This document shows, in pieces, positions 36,193-49,140 of a stretch of DNA of 64,000 bases. Position 1 is the stretch's first letter. Each line of letters opens with the position of its first letter. Source of the DNA: Antedon bifida (lineage: Eukaryota > Echinodermata > Crinoidea > Comatulida > Antedonidae); contig OY727097.1 of NCBI GenBank assembly GCA_963402885.1, positions 9,486,001 to 9,550,000 on the forward strand. The letters run 5' to 3'. Under the pieces are notes generated by a model that saw only the letters and a program-made list of their open reading frames with translations, was not told the DNA's origin and ran no database searches. Position numbers and translations under genes: made by a program.

Positions 36193-36324
36193 ATGACAAT
36201 GACTGGGCGTTTAGTAACACCTTTCACCGCGGTGATTAGCGGACAGACTTCCTCCGGTAACTCGGTATTTGTTAACAATCTTTTAGAAAATAATTACTTT
36301 AAAAAAATAAAACAAGTCGTTTGA
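36193..36324 (+). pseudogene. Start of a Polinton packaging ATPase, left arm
   Basis: A 43-codon frame resembles the N-terminal 40 residues of A32/FtsK-HerA-type packaging ATPases of Polintons. A TPFTAVISGQTSSGNSVFV segment stands where the Walker A P-loop belongs. The P-loop lysine is replaced by asparagine (SSGNS), and the frame stops soon after, so it cannot be an active ATPase. The fold-back point of the palindrome lies 0.25 kb downstream. Confidence 0.6.
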
Positions 36325-36390
36325 TGATATGACAAAGTATTATGGCGAATATCAAACTTAGTTTGAGAAGTAAATACTGTTTGTGTTTAC

Positions 36391-36570
36391 ATGCGTGTCA
36401 TAGTAGAGTCCGCAGAGACCTACAGATTTAAATTTAGAAATTCAAACAGAGTTAAAGATATGTCCATCAGGGAATGGCTGAATGAGCTCTCCCATTATTT
36501 AAAATGTTGGATGAAATGGGCTAATGTAAAAGAAGATGATGCTGCAGGCATTTTATCAAGTTATAAATAA
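36391..36570 (+). CDS. Small hypothetical ORF beside the fold-back centre, left
   Basis: A 59-residue frame from ATG (MRVIVESAETYRF...) to TAA, ending 11 bp before the arm end. Composition is ordinary (WLNELSHYL, KCWMKWANV). No family is recognised. It could be the remains of a longer viral gene cut by the fold-back event. The mirror copy at 36658-36837 has Phe for Ser at one codon. Confidence 0.3.
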   Translation: MRVIVESAETYRFKFRNSNRVKDMSIREWLNELSHYLKCWMKWANVKEDDAAGILSSYK

Positions 36571-36581
36571 TGAATTTTAAC

Positions 36582-36646
36582 ATTTGTTTTTTGCTCATCA
36601 CTGCATATTCAAATTAGTGTGTATGCAACCATAGTAAATTTAATAA
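36582..36646. other. Unpaired 65-bp spacer at palindrome centre
   Basis: The only part of the element without a mirror copy. In single-stranded form it would be the loop of a 6.5-kb hairpin. It holds no motif I recognise. Confidence 0.85.
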
Positions 36647-36657
36647 GTTAAAATTCA

Positions 36658-36837
36658 TTATTTATAACTTGATAAAATGCCTGCAGCATCATCTTCTTTT
36701 ACATTAGCCCATTTCATCCAACATTTTAAATAATGGGAGAGCTCATTCAGCCATTCCCTGATGGACATATCTTTAACTCTGTTTGAATTTCTAAATTTAA
36801 ATCTGTAGGTCTCTGCGAACTCTACTATGACACGCAT
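36658..36837 (-). CDS. Small hypothetical ORF beside the fold-back centre, right
   Basis: Mirror of 36391-36570, 59 residues with one apparent amino-acid change. Function unknown; coding status unproven. Confidence 0.3.
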   Translation of the reverse strand: MRVIVEFAETYRFKFRNSNRVKDMSIREWLNELSHYLKCWMKWANVKEDDAAGILSSYK

Positions 36838-36903
36838 GTAAACACAAACAGTATTTACTTCTCAAACTAAGTTTGATATTCGCCATAATACTTTGTCATA
36901 TCA

Positions 36904-37035
36904 TCAAACGACTTGTTTTATTTTTTTAAAGTAATTATTTTCTAAAAGATTGTTAACAAATACCGAGTTACCGGAGGAAGTCTGTCCGCTAATCACCGCG
37001 GTGAAAGGTGTTACTAAACGCCCAGTCATTGTCAT
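36904..37035 (-). pseudogene. Start of a Polinton packaging ATPase, right arm
   Basis: Mirror of 36193-36324 with the same altered P-loop and the same stop. Confidence 0.6.
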
Positions 37036-38548
37036 TATACTGCGTTCTTAACTTGAATTTTCATATAAGTAGTTGAAAACAAAAATTTAAAAAATGTAAC
37101 AAGATTCATGAAACAATTTTTTTTTTTTTTATGTAACAAACTTAATGACAAAATAAATTTTATGCAAAAAGATTCTTGACAAATTATTTTTATGTAACAA
37201 ATTTAATGATAAAATAAAATTTATGTAAAAAGATTCTTGATAAATTATTTTTTATTTAACGAATTTCATGACCATTTTTTTTTCTTATGTAACAAGTTTT
37301 TGATTCTGAAATTAATCGACATACTTATAAAGAATAAATCTATAATCACAAATAAATTTATAAACAAATAATGATATTTAATATTAGTATAATTATTTCC
37401 ATACAAAAAGTATAAATAAATTCAAATATTTACACACAAAAATATTGCATAAATGATATTTACAAAATAATTACAAAGGTTAAAAATAAATTCTCTTATA
37501 TACAAGAATATTACACAAATAATTCTTAAAAACTTAAACGAACTAGGCCTATTGAACAAATGGACTGAATGACAAAATATTTTTTTCAACAAAATAATTC
37601 TTTATGTTACATACGGTTGATAAAATCAATTGATGCAACTAATTCTTAGCAAAATAATTTTCTGTTACAAACTTCTTGTAAAAAATAAATTTATGTAACG
37701 AATTTCTTTACAAATTTATTTTTATGTAACAAATATTTTGAAAAATTTATTTTCATGTAACAAATTTATCTACACAAATATTTTTATGAAACAAACTTCT
37801 TAACAAATTTATCTTATGTAACAAATTTCTTTACAAATTTATTTTTATGTAACAAATGTTCTTGAAAATATATCTAACATGATATAAATTTAATTTAGAA
37901 TATGTTTTATTTAACATAATGACAGGTAAATAAAATTATAACACTGAATCATTATTTTTTTTATATATATATATATAGCTGTTTTATTCGTATGTATATT
38001 TTTCACAATCATAAATGAACAACAACCCTAATTACGGTCTAAATTAAATAAATGTACAAAGTAAATTCAGTATAATATATTTTATTTATTTTTGACAACT
38101 ATCTTGACAACATTTAATTATGTTTTACGGTAATTACTATATTCAAACTGTGTCATCCTTTGTAATTGTCATTAGCTTCTGTCGGAACGATGATTTCTTT
38201 TCTTTGATCATGTGGATTTCCAATTTCAATCCATTTCTATATGGCTAATCTGCAATCATTAGTTTCCGTTCGCTCTTTTTTTTTTTTTTTTTTTTTCTTA
38301 TATAAAATCTCTCACTATACTAAGGATTAAAAATTACATTCGGCTCCGTATATTCACATTTTTTTTGACAAAATTAAATGTTAATGTTGTAACTTTCTAA
38401 ACACAATTAAATCACATAAATAATAAAAACACATTTCCTGACAAAATTAGTTTCTATGTTACAACTTCTTTTTAAAAACAAAAATAAATGTTTTAAGTTG
38501 TAACTTTCTTGGTAATTACATCCATTATCATTTGTTTTGTCGAGCGTT

Positions 38549-39120
38549 ATGGTTGATTTAGAGGAAGTAGTTTTAGTATACATTGAATATAAATTGACGG
38601 GGTTAATTGTTTTGGATTCACCCATCCTCCAGAGTACTATTCGTGCTTGTAAAGAGTTGGAAAACAATTTTAATGTGTTAGAATTGTGTAAAGATATTTC
38701 TTCGGAAGCGTTGTATTATGTATTAGAACAAATGATGAGCGATAAAAAAATAAATGTCGGCAGATTTGTGACAGGACTCGTTTTATGTACATGTGTTGCG
38801 AAACAATGTGACACTGAAATGCAGTTAGAAAATGTAAAACGTGTCTCTTGTGGATTTTTCAAGGAAAAGTTTTCGTTATTTGAACTTCGTAATGACGATA
38901 AATCGGTTAGTATGTTTCTTTTTTTTTGTTTTGTTCGTGGGTATTTTAACAAATATTCTTAAATTATTCATTTTATTTATAATGCGCGTGTTTCGTTTAC
39001 TAATTATTTTTATTTTTTATTTTCGTTCAGAATTTGTTTCTGTGCTTGAAGGGAGATGTTTTTTTCAGAGTAGTAGCATTCTTAATGACTGGTATGGTGT
39101 TAACGCTTGTTTTTTGTTGA
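38549..39120 (+). CDS. Bcl-2-like protein, two exons, right-arm copy
   Basis: Mirror of 34110-34681: exon 1 is 38549-38905, the intron 38906-39030 and exon 2 39031-39120. The exon-1 reading frame is identical in both arms. Without splicing, the frame runs on to a stop near 38960 and would lack the hydrophobic tail. Bcl-2 homologues have been reported in adintovirus-like genomes, which fits the proposed origin of the element. Confidence 0.6.
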
Positions 39121-40388
39121 ATGTCTTCAGATGTTTCCTCTAGTCATCAAAACATTATTATGAACACCATATTGTATTGATCTCTCTAATTAATTTTAGA
39201 TGTGTTATCATTTATCTAAAATGTATATTTCTCAATAATAACACTTTACTTTATAAATTTGGTAAAAATACATTTATAATATGCCTTTTTATTGAAACCG
39301 TCGTTACATATCGTGCGTCTCAAATTTGTTTTCTTTTGTGTGCGTTTTATTTTTTTAGCAGTACCTATTGTGTCTTTCTTAAAAGATTTAAAATTGAAAA
39401 CACGTAGAAAATGAAATTCATTTTGAAATAAAGAAATTGTATTTAAATTTAATTAATCTATGCTTTATACATTTTGTATGTTTATTTTTGTAATATTACT
39501 TATTATATATAAAATATAACTTTACATTACAGATCTATTGTACTGTTTAAAATTAAAAGAAGTAAACAGAATATTTATAATCACAATCATTTATTATGTG
39601 TGTTTGCAATTACATTTAACAACAACAGAAAAGAAAACAAATTAAATTAAGTCGATAAATAAATTTACCGTGAATTAAAGTAGGAAAACTACTTTTACAA
39701 ATTTACACTGACAGTAAATTAAGTCAAAACATAGGCCTAATTAATTTAATTTCATTAAACAAATCTATTGCAATACACAATTCACAAACATAATAATAAT
39801 TTAACAGAAAAGAAAACAAATTATTGTCCGGGCCGATTCCTTGTACCATAACAACTAACCTTTCAGGCTCAGGTACAATGTTTGATCAAACTACATCGGG
39901 TGAATAACGAGAGAAGGAATTAAAGTAAGACAATATGTATATAATACGCGTGGAATCTAACACACGGTTACGAATTCTAGTTATATCATTATTACGATGA
40001 TCGGGAAGCTCTAAAATACTACAAACATAACGATAAAATGGAGTTTGAGCAAATATTGATCATGCCAACATGAACGGGTAAAACTAAATACAATACAACA
40101 GTAATTGAAATTAAAATAAAACACTTGACAAATCATTGACAATAAAACTATTTTCTTTTCAATACGTTCATGACAATACCGCTTGAAAAAATCGCTACAT
40201 CAAAAATTTTGTTTTTGAATGGTAGAGAGTGAGATTTTTGGTTTACGGGTTATTTTGTTAGGATTAGTTGTTGTTATTTTTTCCAGTCCGATTCCTTGTA
40301 CCATGCTACCAACTATTTCAAAATTGACTTCCTTTGATTTTTGGAAATTTAAAGTCAAACAGTTTGTCTGAATCAAATTTTATACACG

Positions 40389-40637
40389 TTATTTTTCCAA
40401 ATCCATTCCCCATTGTTCATCAATAACACTTACAAGTACCCAGTTTCGTTTGAATTTACGTTGAATGGATTTGTGTAATGTATATGTATCTTGCTTGCTC
40501 AGTCAGTCTTGAACTTGTCTCTTGGTAATATTTAAATCGTATTTTACATTTTGATAAAGTCGGTCCACACCACCAAAACTATCAGGATGCTTAGGATCGT
40601 AATAATATACTTTTCTTAAGTACTCATCCATACTCAT
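40389..40637 (-). pseudogene. Polinton-type integrase N-terminal remnant, right arm
   Basis: Mirror copy of 32593-32841 with the same internal TGA and the same loss of the catalytic core. Confidence 0.75.
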
Positions 40638-41445
40638 TACCCTCATTCACCCAAATGAAAATTTAAAAAAATAAATAAAATACTTAAATAACACTCAAAG
40701 ATCAAATTCATTTTCGTTGTTGTTGCTTTTAAAAGAAAAAACACAACCTTTATTTTAACACATATTCTATTTCAATATAATTTACAACCATAATAATAAT
40801 AAATTTACCGAAAAGAAATAAGAAATATAAAAATATAATGTAACATTAATTTAAAAAAGTGTTAAGATATTATTTTAAATTTGTACAAATTACAATTGGT
40901 AAAGAATCTTATTAAAAAGTTCTGAATCATTTGTAATCAACTTTATGGCTTTAGCAAACGCATCAACATTTATACAACGTAAATGAAAGTAGTTTAGCGC
41001 CCACATAAATATACTTTTCTTAAGTACTCATCCATACTCATTACCCTCAATCACCCAAATGAAAACTTAAAAAATAAATCAAATACTTAAATAACACGCA
41101 AAGATCAAATTTCATTTTTGTTGTTGCTTTTAAAAGAAAAAACACAACCTTTATTTTAACACACATTCTATTTCAATATATTTTACAACCATAATAATAA
41201 TAAATTTACCGAAAAGAAATAAGAATTATAAAAATATATAACATTAATTAAAAAAAAGTGTTAAGATAATATTTAAATTTGTAGAAATTACAATTGGTTA
41301 AGAATCTTATTAAAAAGTTCTGAATCATTTGTAATCAACTTTATGGCTTTGAAAAGCGCTGTGTTCCTTTTGTTTCATTAAGTAGCTTCCCCAATGTCAT
41401 TGAATTTAAATCATCATTCCGTTTTTCCAAAAGAGTCCATTGTAA

Positions 41446-41970
41446 TTACGGGAACTGTTTTAACCAATCGTAATTGTCATTCTGGTAACTTTTTTTGGTC
41501 CGTGATTCTAGAATTCCATTATCATTCGAGTCTACACCATTTCCACAATAATCAACCCCGTCCAATTCTAAAATCATTTCATCGACCATGTCCTTTTGCT
41601 CCATTAGATCTCTCCACTGCATCATTGTTAAATTAATACCTTTCTTGCCCGGTTTAAATTTACCATCTGGTTCTGATTGATAGTATTCTCGGATACACAC
41701 GTACATATCATCACCCCAACGTTGAGCAACAACGTGCCTCGTTTCATTAAGTTTAATACGTTTAGTAGCTGTAACTGTAATTCGACTATCATTCTTAAAA
41801 AAGTGATTCTGTACCACCGGTCGACATTCTTGTTGAAAAGAAGCGTTAGTATTTGGTTCATCTTCTACTCTCTGTCTCTTGCTAGGCCTCATAACTCGCT
41901 GCATAGTAGCCTTAGCCTTATCGACTATTTTAGAATCGGTGTAATCGACTGTTGGTTTGTAGAAGTTCAT
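41446..41970 (-). CDS. PC4/SUB1-like transcription coactivator, right-arm copy
   Basis: Mirror copy of the gene at 31260-31784, intact, 174 residues. I noticed one amino-acid difference, Glu for Asp in the segment before CRPVVQNHFF. The preserved frame in both arms means either that the palindrome is very young or that the arms are homogenised. Confidence 0.85.
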   Translation of the reverse strand: MNFYKPTVDYTDSKIVDKAKATMQRVMRPSKRQRVEDEPNTNASFQQECRPVVQNHFFKNDSRITVTATKRIKLNETRHVVAQRWGDDMYVCIREYYQSEPDGKFKPGKKGINLTMMQWRDLMEQKDMVDEMILELDGVDYCGNGVDSNDNGILESRTKKSYQNDNYDWLKQFP

Positions 41971-43132
41971 ACTGATGAAAACTGTACTAAATTCTCCTAA
42001 TCAAGATTGTAGAAGTGAGTTCAGCGCTTTGAAAACTGATACTGATAATTTAACTATACATTCACCCTACATTTATACTAAACAAAATAATTTATGCATG
42101 TCAGTTGTAGGGTCCTTTTTTTTTTTTTTTTTTTAAAAGGAAACAAAGAAATCTTTATGTAAAACGTAAACCATTTAAATGAAAATGAAACTTAATTTAA
42201 AGTTAGAAATAATTATTATTTGTTTTACTTTTTTGAAAAAATGGTGAAACTAACATCTTGTTTGACGATACACTATTCATTCATTGCGAAGCTCCATTGT
42301 TAACATTTCCGGAAGATGGTTAAGTACATGTCGGCACTTCTTAAGTACATATCGGAATTGATCAAACAAATGCATATAAAGACCGCCACTGTAAATTATA
42401 CTAACACACCTTTTGTTTAAATCTTTTAAAATTTCCGCCACTTTAACATTACTTTTTTGAAAAATGGTGAAACTAACATCTTGTTTGACGATACACTATT
42501 CATTCATTGCGAAGCTCCATTGTTAACATTTCCGGAAGATGGTTAAGTACATGTCGGCACTTCTTAAGTACATATCGGAATTGATCAAACAAATGCATGT
42601 ACTACAATAAGCATACTTACGGTACCCAGTAGAGCACTGCAGCAATGTTTGAGAAATTAAAATAATTTTTTTTAAATAAAATGGAGGTAAAGAATAATAA
42701 GAATACATTCATTAGTTAATTTTACATACTTAAATAACCTTTATTTTAAAATCCTAAATATCCGGACCAACTTTATTAACTAGTTTTAATTAACCAGGTG
42801 CATCTTTATTTGTATCCATGACTAATTCAATTCCCACAAAAAACTATATTGTCTTACCCAATGTCAACCATTGTATTATAATCCGAAACATAACACCTAT
42901 TATCTTATACTTAACCATTGGAAACCATTTGTTCTCCTTACAAGCGACTAAATCACCATATACATTTTATTTATTATTCAATAAATTTTATATTATATGT
43001 GTATTAATATATAACATCTCCATTGTTTTACTTCCTTACCATTGTTTACCATTGTATTAATTATAATAGGATTAACTAATGTTATCCCCTCAAAAGCCCT
43101 CTACGGGGGCTAGGCCAGTGTATTTTACTACT

Positions 43133-43728
43133 ATACTGTATTGTGGCATGTTGCCTCATTAGTTGTTGGATAGGTACTATTAACATCTAGTCAGAGTTAC
43201 AACGCTGTATTTAGTCTTAATTTATTATAACTAGACGCGTACCATCTAGGTCATGCCCACAGATGTTTTTCGAATACATAGTAATTTCAGCGTTAAAAAA
43301 CTGGCGATTTCAAATGTAAGTACCGCAGAACAATAATACGTCGTCGTTTACAGAAACGAATAAATAGACACGGTGATTTATACTCAATTGTACTCAATTA
43401 GCACTCTGGGAATTACTTCCGAAAGAAAAACTTGTCACAAAATGAAACCAATTGCTTTAGCCAAATTTAAACAAACTTAATTGTGTTTTGCATGTTACAT
43501 TAGGGTTAAGGGATAGAGAAGAGGATAGGTGCAAAGAGGAACAATTTTTAAATATATTCTGTATCCATTCAGTAACGAAATATTAAATGTGTTCATGTTT
43601 TACAAATAATATACCACTAAACACAGTAAAACATTGCGATTTAATACTTGAAACTGTCAACGCCAAAGTCTTGATTGAAATATAGTACAGTATGTAACGA
43701 TACACCACTACGACGTTTATATATATTT
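43133..43728. repeat. Array spacer, right of the palindrome
   Basis: Begins with the right target duplication ATACTG and continues the interrupted unit. Homologous to 18109-18700. Confidence 0.8.
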
Positions 43729-44092
43729 TTTACTCGGGGTACCCGAGTCTAGGACTTACTCATTTTCTCCTCTTCTCCATCTGGACACTATTGAGTAAAA
43801 AGTGCGATTTTTTAAGTACTACTCCTCCCTTATTCGTTGTAATATTGAGCTGGGATTTGGCATGAATATACTACAGGGACATGTCCTCAAAGCAATAGAG
43901 CCATATTTTTACATTTCAAACCGGATGCAGCCATATCATGTCTCAAAGATGGTACCGTATAGCCGTATTTGGTAGAGGTTATTGATGTGTATGTGACGTC
44001 ACATCCCGTCATATGACGTAATTACAGCTTCTTTTGCTGCACCCCGAGTATCGCACATTCGTGCTTTTTTGTTAATTAATTTGTTTAATTAA

Positions 44093-45727
44093 AGGGGGGT
44101 TCCGGGTTTAAAATGAATAGTAAAAAATGTAAAATATATTTGTTTGTCTCTTGAACGGTAAAAGTTTCAATTTATATAAGCGCCCAGTGAAGCAGAACGA
44201 AGGCTGTGAAATGAGGCCAGATTACAAGTGCAGCTACGGCGATATGACACTGTGTTACAGAATAGGAAATTCGTGAAATGGTCAATCTTCCGACGACTCG
44301 TTATCATTAACCATATCAATTACTTTTGTAAAATTATACTTATCTGATGTAATTTTAGTCGGTCTTCCCATTTATGAAGTCAATTTTCTATGAAAATTTA
44401 TCAAAGCAGTGAAAACTTAGATATGTTTGCACTTTACGTTTGCCGATTTTCGCACTGACTTAGGGAAAGCCTTCAAAATCAATGAAGCGTAACGTATACA
44501 TTCCTGAGCGAGGAGAGCGAGACGACGATACACGTGCTCTCTCTGCCCATGCCTGGCATCGTCACGTGATAAGCAGATACAGTATACAATACCAAACTGG
44601 TCGGGTCGAGTATACCCCGTCTATAATCACAACATGAACGATGTACAGTATTTGATTGAAGGTCGACTCGACCTACCGGAATGGTATAGATAATATAGCT
44701 CGAATGAGAGAGTTGGATTATTTGTAAACATAAGTATTGCTAATTTTAACAAGTGTAGCCTATAGTAAAAGGCCTGGTAGTATCAATTCGCATAGGGTCT
44801 ACTACACTAGCTAGCTCAATTTTTAACTGGGCCGGATCGGCCAGGTTTCCTTCCTACTACCTGGTCTACTTGCTTGATGCAGTATCCGCTTTTTTGGAGA
44901 GTAAACTAGGCCTATTTTAGGCCTACTTAGACGATCGGGACACCATAGGCATACGTGCGGACGGCGATCGGACCTTGTTTTGCCTCAATATTTACAGCCG
45001 ATTTTGTAGAACGTTTTAGGTTTAGATTGTTTAGGAGTTTGGTTGATAGGATGGGTTTGGATCCACTGAGTTTTGTTATTTATGGGCCAATCGTTTAGTA
45101 CTACTAGTAGGCTAGCTAGGCCCATGATGGGCCCCAATGTAAAATGTAGGGTAGCCATCGTGGCATGGAATCCCTAGTCAGAATGGCTCTCACCCATGAC
45201 AAAAAATAATTTAGGCTAGGCCTAGCCTAGTACTTGAAGCCGATAATACGATCTGTACTATTCGAGGTATAAAAATAGTATAACTGTATACAATCTATAT
45301 ATAGGCCTAATCTGTACTAAATTTTGTATTTCATTAAATGTCAAATAAATATATGCTACTACTGTTATTATTACATTTTAGGCCTAGCTTAGAAAATCTA
45401 CAAAAAATGTATTTCACAATGATCGGGTGGTTGTCGTTTGACAGGGGAGAGGGATGTAAATTAGTTGACAAACACACTCGTACATGACGTCGCGAGTTTG
45501 GAATCCACTGATGACGTGATTTTGTGAATATCTCATGAATATTAATGAGCTTCCCTAAGCTGCTGAAAAACAGACTTTCCATGAATTTACCCTAAAATGT
45601 ATATGAAATTTAATTTTTTTAATTTCTCGTTATTACTTCTTCATTCTGACATGTCTATATTGTTATAATATTTTTTATTTAATAAATAAACGATATTTAA
45701 AAGCAATTTTAAACCCAGAATCCCCCT
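44093..45727. mobile_element. TTAA-flanked non-autonomous transposon, 1,635 bp
   Basis: The ends are AGGGGGGTTCCGGGTTTAAA and AGGGGGATTCTGGGTTTAAA (inverted), flanked by TTAA at 44089-44092 and 45728-45731. The paralogous locus near 19050 reads TTTAATTAAGAAGCC without the insert, which is a clean empty site. TTAA targeting and AGGG ends suggest the Kolobok or piggyBac groups. No transposase frame was found; the interior has TAGGCCTA words and ordinary host-like sequence. Confidence 0.8.
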
Positions 45728-45770
45728 TTAAGAAGCCACAATGTGTGACACACACCAGTAGTTATATGCG

Positions 45771-45827
45771 GCTTCTTGGCGTAGTGGTTATCACGTCTGC
45801 TTAACACGCAGAAGGTCCCCGGTTCGA
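45771..45827 (+). pseudogene. Truncated tRNA-Val(AAC)-like sequence, copy 2
   Basis: Identical in structure to 19099-19155: box A, AAC anticodon arm and the start of box B, cut in the T arm. Present because the whole repeat was duplicated. Confidence 0.7.
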
Positions 45828-46149
45828 AGATGGTACCGTATAGCCGTATTTGATGTGTATGTGACGTTACATCCGGTCTTATGACGTCATTACAGCTTCT
45901 TTTGCTGTACCCCGAGTATCGCACATTCGTGCTTGTTTAATTACAGTATTAATTAATTTAAACGTTGAGAAGCAACTGTCAGTAAAAAAGATTATTTGTA
46001 TAATATACATTATGTGTTTATATGTAAAAAGGTTTGGGAAAAAACATCTCAGTTCGGGGCAAATCATAAATTCCCTTTAATCGTCAATAAATAATTATCT
46101 AACTCAACTTTTAATTAAAATGAGTAAGCATAATGATTTTCATTTGTTT

Positions 46150-46640
46150 CATAGAGCCAATTCATACTTAAGTTGGTTCCTACCACCAAAGTTGTTATGC
46201 GTTTAGGGCATGTGCCATTATGCCATTAAGTGGTGGTTTAACTGCAATAATAAAGTTGATCATATTATTGTGTGCCGGTATTTTTTCAAGATGGACATCC
46301 TTATTTGGGGCAAATAGTTGAACCTAAATTCGCTTTGTCAATAACTAATTATCTCAATTTCATTAGTAAATAGGGTTACATCGGGTGGTTAAAATCAGTA
46401 ACGAAAGTACGAACCAACTTTATATACCATCGAGTAAACATTCTAGAAGTACCGCGCGATTTACCGAATTTTGCCCTTACGTAAATTTATATATAGATCA
46501 TACAATTCAATGTACATGATTTACAAAATATAACAACTTATTATACAACTTGTTTACAAATATTAAAAATATATTTCTTGGTAATAGTGAGTTGTGTCTC
46601 CTGTATTTAGGCCTATTGTCATGTGCGTTTTCAAATTTCC
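46150..46640. repeat. Trailer of the diverged zinc-finger subfamily
   Basis: Homologous to 6200-6740 and 50930-51290. It shares the words GGGGCAAATAGTTGAACC and TACGTAAATTTATATATAGAT. No gene. Confidence 0.6.
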
Positions 46641-46656
46641 TCTTTCTTTAAATGTC

Positions 46657-48086
<1,430 letters not shown>

Positions 48087-49140
48087 GATGTTTTTCGTTC
48101 AACCTTGTAAAAACGTATAACTGCACTAACAGTATCTTTATTATTTTGTGTGAAGAGCTCAGTTATATACTGCAGTTTACTGCTGGCTGGTTGTAAAGGC
48201 TGTAATCCTCCCGGGTCCGCAAATTGCAATCACTTCGCGGACGTGCGGCATTCCTTTGTATTTTTGGGGAGGGAAAAAATTTAGCGTGAGATACCTCTTT
48301 ATGGCGGCGTTCTAAAAATGGACTTCAAAAAGGAATATTATTTTCTTTTCCCAATTGTGCCCAATAATCCATGCCTCGGTCTTTTTAAAGGAGTCCTTGT
48401 ATACTCGAAAAAGTAATGTAGGAGATAGATAGGCTGATTGTAATCAATACAAAATACTTTAGTCCGATTGACAACGCAAAGTTGTATTTTTGTTTGAAGG
48501 TTAATAAAAAAGACTTTGAATATGTCATTATTCTACTTTCGTAGAAAAAACTGTTTAAAAACCAATTTGTGACTTATAAAAAGACAAAATAAACCGTTAA
48601 ATTCAACCAAAACCCATCAATTTGAGTATTTTTTGCTTTAAATTTCCAGGTACTATAAGTGTCTTCAGCTCAAATTGTTGGTCAAAGTGAATCCACTATT
48701 ATGTGATATTAAAATTCTTATAAAAAAAGTATAAAACATTATTTTTAGGGGGACAATATATCTTTAATATCAAAAATACATTATTATTATTTAAATTTAT
48801 TTATTAAAACAAACTTGTAGTGGCAGTAAAAGCTAAATTGTTACAATATTTATAAAATATATAAAATGAATTAAAAGTTAACAAACATATTTAAACATCA
48901 AGAATAAAAAAAATTAAAAGCTGGTTTTCATTAGAACGTACAGTCAGCCTATTGCACGCAAGTTGTATAACATGAGTGGAACATCAAAAAGGTAACAAGA
49001 ACATCATAGACATTCCTAAAAACAAGTCATTAAAAATGTAGACGAGAAAGTAATATGACTCTTATATTGTATGGCACACTAATTATGTCCCATTAATTAA
49101 GTAACGGATTTGACTGTCTCAATCCGGGTATTTATTTTTC
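48087..49140. repeat. Diverged 5' leader and upstream spacer of G13
   Basis: The leader resembles those of the left array at lower identity. The donor is GAG|GTATCTC (about 48283-48292) and the acceptor AAG|GTTGAACG upstream of the ATG. From 48340 on, the sequence repeats at 53100-53850 and 55770-56430. No gene is recognised. Confidence 0.6.

Larger units (their letters stand above)
30098..36581 (+). repeat. Left arm of the 13-kb palindrome
   Basis: Complementary to 36647-43132; paired positions sum to about 73,228-73,230. Observed differences between arms include GAT/GAA in the PC4-like gene, C/G near 31788, a 1-bp indel near 35665 and C/T near 36408. The outer 1.1 kb (30098-31259) holds no recognised gene, only internal repeats, a poly-A run near 31098-31115 and probable promoter sequence. 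Confidence 0.9.
30098..43132. mobile_element. Palindromic Polinton/Maverick-like defective element, 13 kb
   Basis: The element starts AGTAGTAAAATACACTGGCC and ends with the exact complement. It is flanked by 6-bp duplications ATACTG (30092-30097, 43133-43138). The empty site is seen at about 18102-18119. Arms 30098-36581 and 36647-43132 are complementary throughout, with only a handful of differences noticed, around a 65-bp spacer. Six-bp duplications and AG-starting inverted ends are typical of Polintons. Integrase and packaging-ATPase remnants agree. DNA polymerase B, protease and capsid genes are absent, so it is non-autonomous. Each arm carries, from outside in: PC4-like, integrase remnant, Bcl-2-like, ATPase start. 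The relation to adintoviruses is an inference. Confidence 0.85.
36647..43132 (-). repeat. Right arm of the 13-kb palindrome
   Basis: Mirror of the left arm with the same gene order in the opposite orientation. Stretches without recognised genes are 37036-38536, 39121-40388 and 41971-43132. Confidence 0.9.
43729..45950. repeat. TACTCGGGGTA-ended repeat, second copy, split by a transposon
   Basis: Same repeat as 18705-19260. The inner copy of the block ends at about 44070. The TTAA element 44093-45727 follows, then the tRNA-like piece and the second block up to about 45930. Confidence 0.6.

Noticed and set aside
38841-39143. 100-residue hydrophobic frame overlapping the Bcl-2-like gene
   Set aside because: It runs across the probable intron and starts without ATG; explained by AT-rich intron sequence.
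39177-39407. 76-residue frame in each palindrome arm
   Set aside because: It starts at TTG, has low-complexity hydrophobic content and no motif.
30098-43132. Palindrome as a simple assembly or amplification artefact
   Set aside because: Both outer ends have proper termini and target duplications, and the arms differ at several bases. Long-read confirmation would still be decisive.
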